11,850 nucleotides of DNA from DAIUCA01 sp964613675. GTDB lineage: Bacteria > Pseudomonadota > Gammaproteobacteria > Competibacterales > Competibacteraceae. The DNA is taken from NCBI GenBank assembly GCA_964613675.1, contig CAZTIH010000079.1, positions 1 to 11,850 of the forward strand. Direction: 5' to 3'. Positions 7,036 through 11,850 of this stretch are shown piece after piece; the stretch's first letter is position 1, and the number at the start of each line of letters is the position of its first letter. Position numbers and translations under genes: made by a program. Below the pieces are notes generated by a model. It made no database searches, was not told where the DNA came from, and worked only from the letters and a program-made list of their open reading frames with translations.

Positions 7036-8112
7036 TGGGCCGCCCGTTGTAACGCAGCACCCGCATGAAGCCAATTAAGCCACTTATCCATGCCCACTTG
7101 GGTTTTTGCAGAGACTTTAATGACGCCAATCCCCGGGTTAATGCGTCGGGCATTTTCGATGAGCGTGTCCACATCGCATTCGACATAAGGTTGCAAATCC
7201 CATTTTGTAATGAGCATGAGACTGGCTTTGGCGAATAAATGCGGATATTTCAAGGGCTTATCTTCCCCATCCGTCACCGACACCAATGCGATTTTATGGG
7301 CCTCCCCCAAATCGAAGCCCGTCGGACAAACCAAATTCCCCACATTTTCGATAAATAAAAAGCTGTGGTCTTGTGGGCAGAGCTGTTGGGTGGCCGCATG
7401 AATCATGGCCGCATCCAAGTGACACATTTTGCCCGTGTTAATTTGGAACGCAGGTGCGCCTGTTTCCCGAATTCGAGCGGCATCGTTCGCCGTTTCTTGA
7501 TCGCCTTCGATAACCGCAGCGATATATTGAGGGAGTAACTGCTTTAACGTGTTGACGAGTAAGGTAGTTTTTCCCGCGCCCGGCCCTGAAATGAGATTAA
7601 TCGCAAAAATGCCCCGTTGCACGAAGGATTGACGATTTTGCCGAGCCACTTTGTCGTTTTCCGAAAGCAAATCCTTTTCGATTTGAATGAGCTTTGGTGT
7701 AACCCCCACGGGCCGTGTCATCCGCAAAACGCCATCATGGTTATGCGAATGATCGTGGGCGTGCGAATGACCGTGATCGTGGGCGTGCGAATGATCGTGA
7801 TCGTGGGCGTGTGAATGACCGTGATCGTGGGCGTGCGAATGACCGTGATCGTGGGCGTGCGAATGATCGTGATCGTNNNNNNNNNNNNNNNNNNNNNNNN
7901 NNNNNNNNNNNNNNNNNNNNNNNNNNNNNNNNNNNNNNNNNNNNNNNNNNNNNNNNNNNNNNNNNNNNNNNNNNNNCGTGATCGTGGGCGTGCGAATGAT
8001 CGTGATCGTGGGCGTGCGAATGATCGTGATCGTGGGCGTGCGAATGATCGTGATCGTGGGCGTGCGAATGACCAGTCTCGGTCTCGGCCCCACAGCCGCA
8101 AATAGTACACAT
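7032..8112 (-). CDS. hypB: Hydrogenase nickel-incorporation GTPase HypB with very long His-rich tail, interrupted by an assembly gap
   Basis: HypB is a GTPase that, with HypA, inserts nickel into the hydrogenase large subunit. It starts at ATG 8112, 2 nt after hypA, with MCTICGCG, the CxxCGC-type high-affinity nickel site. A tract of 8-residue repeats, HSHAHDHD or HSHAHDHG, follows and is broken by the 100-N gap. The conserved domain then shows the P-loop GPGAGKTT (7563-7586), EGDQETANDA, the metal-site segment NTGKMCHLD, ENVGNLVCP, and TKWDLQPY as the guanine-specificity motif. The reading frames either side of the gap disagree as deposited, but a missing length of 15 + 24k nt, which the repeat period predicts, joins them. 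The protein is then at least 331 residues. His-rich HypB tails are known to store nickel in other bacteria; this one has at least ten repeat units. I regard it as an intact gene, not a pseudogene. Confidence 0.94.
7734..8070. repeat. 24-bp tandem repeat encoding the His-rich HypB tail
   Basis: On the coding strand an 8-codon unit reads HSHAHDHD or HSHAHDHG. Four units precede the gap (N-terminal side, 8070-7977) and five follow it (7876 downward), ending in a degenerate HNHD at 7734-7745. The units before the gap all end in D; those after it mix D and G at the eighth position, with one silent change (GTGTGAATG in place of GTGCGAATG). The left flank stops 15 nt short of completing a unit, so at least ten copies are implied. 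It encodes protein and has no spacers, so it is not a CRISPR array. Confidence 0.95.
7877..7976. other. Assembly gap (100 N) inside the hypB His repeat
   Basis: A run of exactly 100 N is flanked on both sides by the 24-bp His-tail repeat. The repeat phase requires a missing length of 15 nt plus multiples of 24. The stated 100 does not fit and must be a placeholder. Confidence 0.95.
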
Positions 8113-8114
8113 AG

Positions 8115-8456
8115 CTATATCACCTCGATGGACTGCAAGCGTAGTTCTTCGCCCGTTTCAATCATCAATCGAGCACTGCCACATAACGGGCAGCACGCAT
8201 CTCGTTGATGAACGGTCACGGGACTTGTGCAGCTCATGCAAAAAGCGGTGGCTGGCATCAGTTCGATGACGATCTGGGCGTGTTCGGCGACGGTCTGGCG
8301 GGCCGCAATCTCAATTCCCTGTCTCAACGCGCCTTCATCCACACAGCTTAATGCGCCAATCTGCAAACTTAGTCGCGTAACACGACTAAATGATTGTTCT
8401 TGTTGAGATTTCTCGATTAGGTTGATGAGGGCGTGAGCGAGTGCGACTTCATGCAT
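8115..8456 (-). CDS. hypA: Hydrogenase nickel-incorporation metallochaperone HypA
   Basis: HypA binds nickel at its N-terminus and acts with HypB in nickel delivery to the large subunit. The 113-residue product has exactly the usual length. It starts MHEVALA, supplying the MHE nickel site with His2, and has the structural zinc site C73-x2-C76 with C89-x2-C92 (CPLC); an additional Cys88 adjoins the second pair. ATG 8456 lies inside the end of hupK, with an 8-nt overlap (ATGCATGA), and the stop is 2 nt before hypB, so translational coupling across hupK-hypA-hypB is likely. Longer starts upstream would add residues that do not fit the family and are rejected. Confidence 0.97.
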   Translation of the reverse strand: MHEVALAHALINLIEKSQQEQSFSRVTRLSLQIGALSCVDEGALRQGIEIAARQTVAEHAQIVIELMPATAFCMSCTSPVTVHQRDACCPLCGSARLMIETGEELRLQSIEVI

Positions 8457-9453
8457 CGGCGGTCTCCCAGTGCATCGCGATTGGCGCACAGGGGTCGTGA
8501 GCCCGCAAAATAAACGGCGCAAACTCAGCGGCCTGCAAAATAGGGACATCGTGTATTGCCCGAATGAGGGGACCCTCGGGACGACATTGCCACTCGGTCG
8601 GCGCTACGCTTCGGTAGTCCGTCACGCGCTGGTTTTCCACCGTTGCCACATGAATGAGTGGCCCCCGACGGGTCGTGACGACGGCCATTCCCGTGTGGTC
8701 ACCGAGAGAATGCGTCCAGATGGCCCCGCCGACGGGTGATGTTGCCGTCAACAATGCGTCGAGCCATGTCGTTTCCGCCGCCAACACGGCACCTAGTCCG
8801 TCCGCTGCGAGCATTCCCCACGGGAACACGCAGGCGGGTTGCTGTCGCCAGTGGGGGAGTTGCCAAAAATGGCTTTCCCGCAACAGCGATTGGCCAATTT
8901 CTGCGGTTTCCCATGCCACGGCGGGTAAAAAATCCAACCCGTGTTTTCCGTAATCGGCGGACTTGTGTCGTTCAAAATGACGCCATAACGCATCGCGGAT
9001 GGGGGAAATCAGGGTGCGAACGGCGTGATGCCAGGTACTGAGCGTGGCGGCATCGGGGAGCGGCGGGGGATTTGGCGATAACAGCCCATTCGTGTGTTGA
9101 TTCAACAGTTGGCGAAGCTCGCGCAATCGTTCCATGTCGCTAGTCAACCCGAGCAGTTGTGGGTAATCAATTCCCCAGCGCCACAAAATCGTGTTGAGCA
9201 ATTCCAGGTGGAGCGCCATCAACTGCGCGTTGTGCTGGGACGGGGGATCGACTTGTTCCAACGCGCAAGCGACCGCCTGCCGACACGCAATCTGTTGGGC
9301 CGCCCCACAAATCGGAAGCAACCGCCCTAGGCAAATTTCGGCTTCTTGAGGCGATCGTCCCACCAGCAGCGGGGTGATTGCTGAACGCGATTGGAGGATG
9401 GCGGCGTTAAACCGATCTCCGTAACGCCGCACCGCGATGGAAATGGCGTTCAT
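8449..9453 (-). CDS. hupK: Hydrogenase expression/formation protein HupK (degenerate large-subunit homologue)
   Basis: HupK proteins are related to NiFe-hydrogenase large subunits but lack a complete active site. They are thought to act as scaffolds or chaperones during large-subunit maturation. The 334-residue product keeps the outline of the large-subunit L1 region as LLPICGAAQQIAC, with only the first Cys of the CxxC motif, and the C-terminal L5 region as HDPCAPIAMH, where the second Cys of DPCxxC is replaced. VTDYRSVAPTEWQ near residue 285 resembles the conserved YxxxxPTxWN region of large subunits. ATG 9453 is chosen. It overlaps the stop of a 17-codon ORF as ATGA, and hypA starts inside its last codons. 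A 63-nt spacer separates it from the rubredoxin-HybE gene. Gene position between hupI/J and hypA matches other hup loci. Confidence 0.88.
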   Translation of the reverse strand: MNAISIAVRRYGDRFNAAILQSRSAITPLLVGRSPQEAEICLGRLLPICGAAQQIACRQAVACALEQVDPPSQHNAQLMALHLELLNTILWRWGIDYPQLLGLTSDMERLRELRQLLNQHTNGLLSPNPPPLPDAATLSTWHHAVRTLISPIRDALWRHFERHKSADYGKHGLDFLPAVAWETAEIGQSLLRESHFWQLPHWRQQPACVFPWGMLAADGLGAVLAAETTWLDALLTATSPVGGAIWTHSLGDHTGMAVVTTRRGPLIHVATVENQRVTDYRSVAPTEWQCRPEGPLIRAIHDVPILQAAEFAPFILRAHDPCAPIAMHWETADA

Positions 9454-9503
9454 CGCGCTTGGATCGCCGTTAAATGCTCGTTAGCGTCAGGCTTTAATTT
9501 CAT
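9450..9503 (-). other. 17-codon ORF in the spacer before hupK
   Basis: ATG 9503 opens a frame reading MKLKPDANEHLTAIQAR and then TGA, with the stop overlapping the hupK start as ATGA. GCAGGG just upstream is a possible weak ribosome binding site. It occupies most of the 63-nt spacer between the rubredoxin-HybE gene and hupK, in a frame different from both. It may be a short coupling peptide, a remnant of a longer gene, or chance. I do not recognise the peptide. Confidence 0.3.
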
Positions 9504-9516
9504 GTCGCCCTGCACG

Positions 9517-10182
9517 TCAATCGGTGGATCCGCCCAAGAACGCCCGACGATTGAGCTTAGTCGGTGAGGTTTCGACCGCCTTGGGGGGAGTTAATAGGGC
9601 TTCTAGCGCGGCGCTACACGCCAATCTTGCGGCAGCCATGTCTTGGAACATGTGTACGGGCGAAAACAAGGAGAGCGCTTGAAAAGCCCCGACCCCGTTT
9701 AGCGATGCACTTAAAAAGTCGTATTCCCCAGACGGGAATGAGAGCCGTTGGGTTTCCCCAGACGGCCCTGGCGATATGCGTTCCATAGGCAGGCGCACGA
9801 GGTTGATGAAGGTTGGCGTAATCACGCCGCCCACTAAGGCATTTTCAAAGGGCCGAAAACCGACAACTTCAACCGTCAATTGGCCATTAAAAATCGGTTC
9901 TTGTTCGAGGGCTTTAGCGGCTTTTCGGGTGGCTTGCTCAAAGTCGTTCACGCGCTGTTGCCAGTGCGCCACATCGCGTTCGGGGGCGAGGGCGATGAAT
10001 TGGGTTTTAGGGCCGTCGCACTGGGGGCAACACCAATGATCGGGTAAATCGACAAAGGCCGTGTTCGGGGGAATTTGCCAGACGGGATCGCCCTTTTCGG
10101 GGTCGTAAATGTGCCAACACACGCCACATTCTAATTTTGAATGCTTGGGGAGTTCACTAAACGCACCGACATTCTCAAACAT
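9517..10182 (-). CDS. Rubredoxin-HybE/HupJ fusion, hydrogenase assembly chaperone
   Basis: The 221-residue protein combines two hydrogenase maturation functions. Residues about 15-65 form a rubredoxin (HupI/HoxR type) with C19-x2-C22 and C52-P-Q-C55 for one iron and the family pattern YDPEKGDP. Residues about 66-205 match the HybE/HupJ chaperone family: VEVVGFRPF, GGVITPTFINLVRLP, FPSGEYDF, and LSLFSPVHMFQD. HybE-family members often carry an N-terminal rubredoxin, so the fusion itself has precedent. The rubredoxin is thought to protect or supply electrons to small-subunit Fe-S assembly, and the HybE part to assist subunit maturation before Tat export. The start at ATG 10182 shares one base with the hupH stop (TAATG); upstream in-frame codons lie within hupH and are not used. 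The C-terminus ends in NRRAFLGGSTD, which resembles a twin-arginine motif at the wrong end. Confidence 0.9.
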   Translation of the reverse strand: MFENVGAFSELPKHSKLECGVCWHIYDPEKGDPVWQIPPNTAFVDLPDHWCCPQCDGPKTQFIALAPERDVAHWQQRVNDFEQATRKAAKALEQEPIFNGQLTVEVVGFRPFENALVGGVITPTFINLVRLPMERISPGPSGETQRLSFPSGEYDFLSASLNGVGAFQALSLFSPVHMFQDMAAARLACSAALEALLTPPKAVETSPTKLNRRAFLGGSTD

Positions 10183-10984
10183 TACTCGTACGCCTCCAAA
10201 ATTTCGGCTAATCGCGTCGCCGAATCGACAAAATCTTCGGCAGCGGCCCGCGTGGCGATGGGAACATCCCCAATTTCTAGGGTGTCCAAAATCACCTTCC
10301 CCATGCCGTTCAGATACTGCACCGCCCACGTATTAGGCGTGGCGGTCGCGACAATGCGGCAGTGACCAAATCCCCGCGATTGCAATTCCAACCCGATTTC
10401 CCCGAGCGCAATGGGCAAATACGCGGTATCGGCTTCGTTGAGCGGAAACAGCGACAGCGTTAGGACTTCATTGGGCGCACCAAATTGATAGCGGCGGGCT
10501 TTATCGTAGATTTCGGCAATCAGTGCCGGCGCATTCATCAGATTCGGGGGAGGCGACGGCAATGGCGGTGGCGATGATCGTCGTTGCGCAGCCNNNNNNN
10601 NNNAGCCTCGCGGACAAAGGTGGGAATTTCTCCGATTTCTAACCACCGAGTGGTCTCATTCTTCACGATCCACACCCCGGGCAGAACCGATTCCACGGTG
10701 CGATGGTGACTTTGCAGACAGTGGCCCACCACCTCGCCTTCGCCCAAAAAACCCTCCAATGTGCGGCATTCGTCCTCGCTGAGGTGGGCAAGCGGGATGT
10801 GGGCGGGGATCTGCGTTAATCCCGTCGCCATCTGTCGGGCGATCTCGGCCAACGCGGCGGTCCACTCAATGGGCTTGAGGGGGTGGCGCGTGACCGTAGG
10901 GGTCAACCCCAATAATTGCAGTTGCTCGGCGGGATCGGGCGACGTGGAGTTACGGCCCACCCAATTTAAGGGAAACTCGGTCAT
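10182..10984 (-). CDS. hupH: Hydrogenase expression/formation protein HupH/HyaF, with a 10-N assembly join
   Basis: HupH/HyaF proteins assist maturation of the small subunit of Tat-exported uptake hydrogenases. The N-terminal part (10984 to 10604) shows GEGEVVG and the TTRWLEIGEIPTFV segment. The C-terminal part (10593 to 10182) is the typical HupH C-terminal domain, with FGHCRI, WAVQYLNGMGKVILDTLEI and an AEDFVDSATRLAEILEAYE ending. The two halves are in different frames as deposited because of the 10 N. Both flanks share AGCC; merging them over those 4 bases restores one frame and gives 262 residues, near family length. A proline-rich linker (PPPLPSPPP) then joins the domains. The start is ATG 10984, 3 nt after hupG. 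It would be wrong to call this two genes or a pseudogene. Confidence 0.9.
10594..10603. other. Scaffold join (10 N) inside hupH
   Basis: Ten N separate contig ends that both carry AGCC (10590-10593 and 10604-10607). An overlap of 4 bases, instead of a gap, gives a single open frame through hupH, so the N run is probably an artificial spacer. Confidence 0.85.
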
Positions 10985-10987
10985 GGG

Positions 10988-11365
10988 TTACGCCACCGTC
11001 GTCAGTTGCGCGACGCAATCACGGGTGATTGCCGCATAGTCCGACCAATCGCGGATACGGGTGAGTTTATTCACCACTTGACCGCGCACCACCCAAAGCA
11101 AACTCGGGACGACAATCACGTCAAATTGCGCCATCAACGGGGCTTCATCTTGCGCAACCACTGCCACCGTGAGGGGGTATTGACGGGCGAGTTCGCGCAC
11201 CACGACCGCCACATCGAAACTTTCGGGACGCGGATTTACAAGCCCGATGAAGAGCACCAAGGCGAGCGGTGAAGCGTCCAACTGTTCTGCAAGTTGGGTT
11301 TTACCGACGAAATAGAGGTTGGGAAGATTTTCCAGAAGCGTTAAAGGTGACGAAACAGTGGACAC
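10988..11365 (-). CDS. hupG: Hydrogenase expression/formation protein HupG/HyaE (thioredoxin-like)
   Basis: HyaE/HupG proteins have a thioredoxin-like fold without the redox CxxC and are thought to bind the Tat signal of the hydrogenase small subunit as a proofreading chaperone. The 125-residue product fits in length. It shows the alternating beta-alpha pattern ALVLFIGLV, DVAVVVRELARQY, LTVAVVAQDE and FDVIVVPSLLWVVRGQ, with the cis-proline position VPS and no cysteine pair. The start is GTG 11365, preceded by a clear GGGGGAG about 10 nt upstream; a nearby ATG at 11384 is out of frame. It is the first gene of the minus-strand block, followed 3 nt later by hupH. The family call rests on length, fold pattern and position beside hupH. 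Confidence 0.85.
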   Translation of the reverse strand: MSTVSSPLTLLENLPNLYFVGKTQLAEQLDASPLALVLFIGLVNPRPESFDVAVVVRELARQYPLTVAVVAQDEAPLMAQFDVIVVPSLLWVVRGQVVNKLTRIRDWSDYAAITRDCVAQLTTVA

Positions 11366-11430
11366 GACAAAGACTCCCCCTCATGAAATAGTCGAACGCG
11401 AACCCTTTAAAAGTCTTGTTTTTAATGGGA

Positions 11431-11459
11431 TTTTTAGAATGAATTTAGTTTGCATTCAA
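11431..11459 (-). promoter_or_regulatory. Possible sigma70-type promoter upstream of hupG
   Basis: On the minus strand TTGAAT (11459-11454) and TAAAAA (11436-11431) are separated by 17 nt, each matching four of six consensus positions. A start near 11424 would leave a leader of about 60 nt before the hupG GTG. The same region has TGAAT-N9-ATTCA (11440-11458), a possible regulator half-site pair. I see no convincing sigma54 (-24/-12) element, which many uptake hydrogenase operons use. Evidence is motif-level only. Confidence 0.3.
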
Positions 11460-11568
11460 ACTAGTTCAGACCCATTTACCGTGCAACAGTAAGTTTTTTA
11501 ATGCTATTTGCAGAGGACGGGGGTTAGCGGGGAAGTGATTTACATGGACGGCGGGATGTCGCAGAGCC

Positions 11569-11653
11569 GTAGGATGTGCTTCGTACCTCAGCGCATCGCG
11601 GGGAGCCGATTATGGGGTGATGCGCTTCGCCGATTAGCGCAAACACATTTTAC
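11569..11653. repeat. Imperfect inverted repeat (stem-loop element)
   Basis: The left arm 11569-11597 (GTAGGATGTGCTTCG ... AGCGCATC) pairs imperfectly with the right arm 11619-11653 (GATGCGCTT ... ACACATTTTAC). The inner eight bases AGCGCATC/GATGCGCT pair perfectly, and the outer ends pair with a few mismatches. The loop is about 21 nt. It lies 31 nt downstream of the Sel1 gene stop, so it could be a 3' transcript hairpin, but no T-run follows. Its shape resembles short intergenic palindromic repeats scattered in many proteobacterial genomes; only one copy is visible here. Confidence 0.5.
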
Positions 11654-11684
11654 AAGCCGAGTCGCGGATACCGCCCTTAGTGCG

Positions 11685-11850
11685 TCATGAGAACCAGCTT
11701 TTACCCTCCAGCCGCTTCAGATTCTCTGCTGCAAGCCCATTACCTTGCTCAGCAGCCAGCCTGTACAGTCGCTTGGCCTCCTTTAAATCTTTTTTCACCC
11801 CGCGACCGTTTTCGTACATCCAGCCCAAGTTGTTTTGCCCGAAGGCATTT
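11685..11850 (-). CDS. Sel1-like repeat protein, C-terminal part (cut by window edge)
   Basis: The frame is open from the right edge to TGA at 11687-11685 and gives the last 54 residues of a protein whose start lies outside the window. The visible part reads NNLGWMYENGRGVKKDLKEA, then RLYRLAAEQGNGLAAENL, which is one clear Sel1-like (TPR-related) helical repeat: the pattern LGxxYxxGxGVxxD, A..LYxxAAxQG and A.xxL is present. Such proteins mediate protein-protein contacts in signalling or envelope functions; the specific role is unknown. It is on the same strand as the hydrogenase block but separated by 319 nt, so it is probably a different transcription unit. Confidence 0.85.
   Translation of the reverse strand, partial: NAFGQNNLGWMYENGRGVKKDLKEAKRLYRLAAEQGNGLAAENLKRLEGKSWFS

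Larger units (their letters stand above)
11366..11684. other. Non-coding AT-rich stretch between hupG and the Sel1 gene
   Basis: No convincing gene lies in these 319 bases. From about 11400 to 11510 the sequence turns AT-rich, unlike the flanking genes, and contains a possible sigma70-type promoter for hupG. The part nearer the Sel1 gene holds an imperfect inverted repeat. The 60-codon + strand frame here is largely a translation of that repeat and is not accepted as a gene. Confidence 0.7.

Noticed and set aside
7036..7074. Start of HypF at ATG 7074
   Set aside because: It lies inside hypB and adds 13 residues before the conserved beginning; GTG 7035 in a GTGA overlap fits operon style and domain position better.
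7734..8070. Regular direct repeats that could be taken for a CRISPR array
   Set aside because: The 24-bp units are contiguous, have no spacers, and encode the HypB histidine tail in frame.
11366..11510. A sigma54 promoter upstream of hupG
   Set aside because: I looked for GG-N10-GC at the right spacing on the minus strand and found none that fits; the sigma70-like pair is better, though weak.
11508..11690. A 60-codon + strand ORF in the right intergenic stretch
   Set aside because: It is mainly a translation of the imperfect inverted repeat, lacks a recognisable domain and overlaps the end of the Sel1 gene on the other strand.

Overview
The window is a moderately GC-rich piece of a Gram-negative bacterial genome, most likely a proteobacterium and plausibly a gammaproteobacterium. 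It carries a lipid A acyltransferase, and its hydrogenase accessory genes run in the order hupG-hupH-hupI/J-hupK-hypABFCDE, as in proteobacterial uptake hydrogenase loci. The genus cannot be fixed from the sequence. It is a draft assembly with three runs of N: 100 N at 1920-2019, 100 N at 7877-7976 and 10 N at 10594-10603.

Layout. A complete gcvT (glycine cleavage T protein) lies on the + strand at 25-1122. Everything from 1137 to 11365 is one tightly packed minus-strand block. In transcription order, right to left, it reads: hupG/hyaE (thioredoxin-like), hupH/hyaF, a rubredoxin-HybE/HupJ fusion, hupK, hypA, hypB, hypF, hypC, hypD, hypE, and finally a lipid A biosynthesis acyltransferase (lpxL/htrB family). 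Most junctions overlap or are separated by 10 nt or less; the two looser ones are 63 nt before hupK and 32 nt before hypD. An AT-rich non-coding stretch (11366-11684) holds a possible promoter for this block and an imperfect stem-loop repeat. The right edge holds the 3' end of a Sel1-repeat protein gene.

The hyp genes encode the full NiFe(CN)2CO cofactor pathway. HypF and HypE make the cyanide ligands, HypC and HypD carry and assemble the Fe(CN)2CO unit, and HypA and HypB deliver nickel. The hup genes encode chaperones typical of Tat-exported, membrane-bound group 1 uptake hydrogenases. The structural subunits, cytochrome b, the maturation protease and a second HypC-like HupF are not in the window.

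The most unusual signals are at repeat scale. (1) A 60-bp coding minisatellite (20 residues per unit) sits inside the acyltransferase, where the family has a short loop. (2) A 24-bp coding repeat gives HypB a very long His-rich N-terminal tail. Both coincide with the 100-N gaps, and in both cases a missing length set by the repeat period restores one reading frame. (3) A 49-bp tandem duplication at the hypC/hypD junction separates two genes that formerly overlapped and leaves a 15-codon mini-ORF ending 1 nt before the hypD start. (4) A 17-codon ORF ends in an ATGA overlap with the hupK start. I found no clearly new multi-gene system; the gene content is a recognisable hydrogenase maturation cluster.
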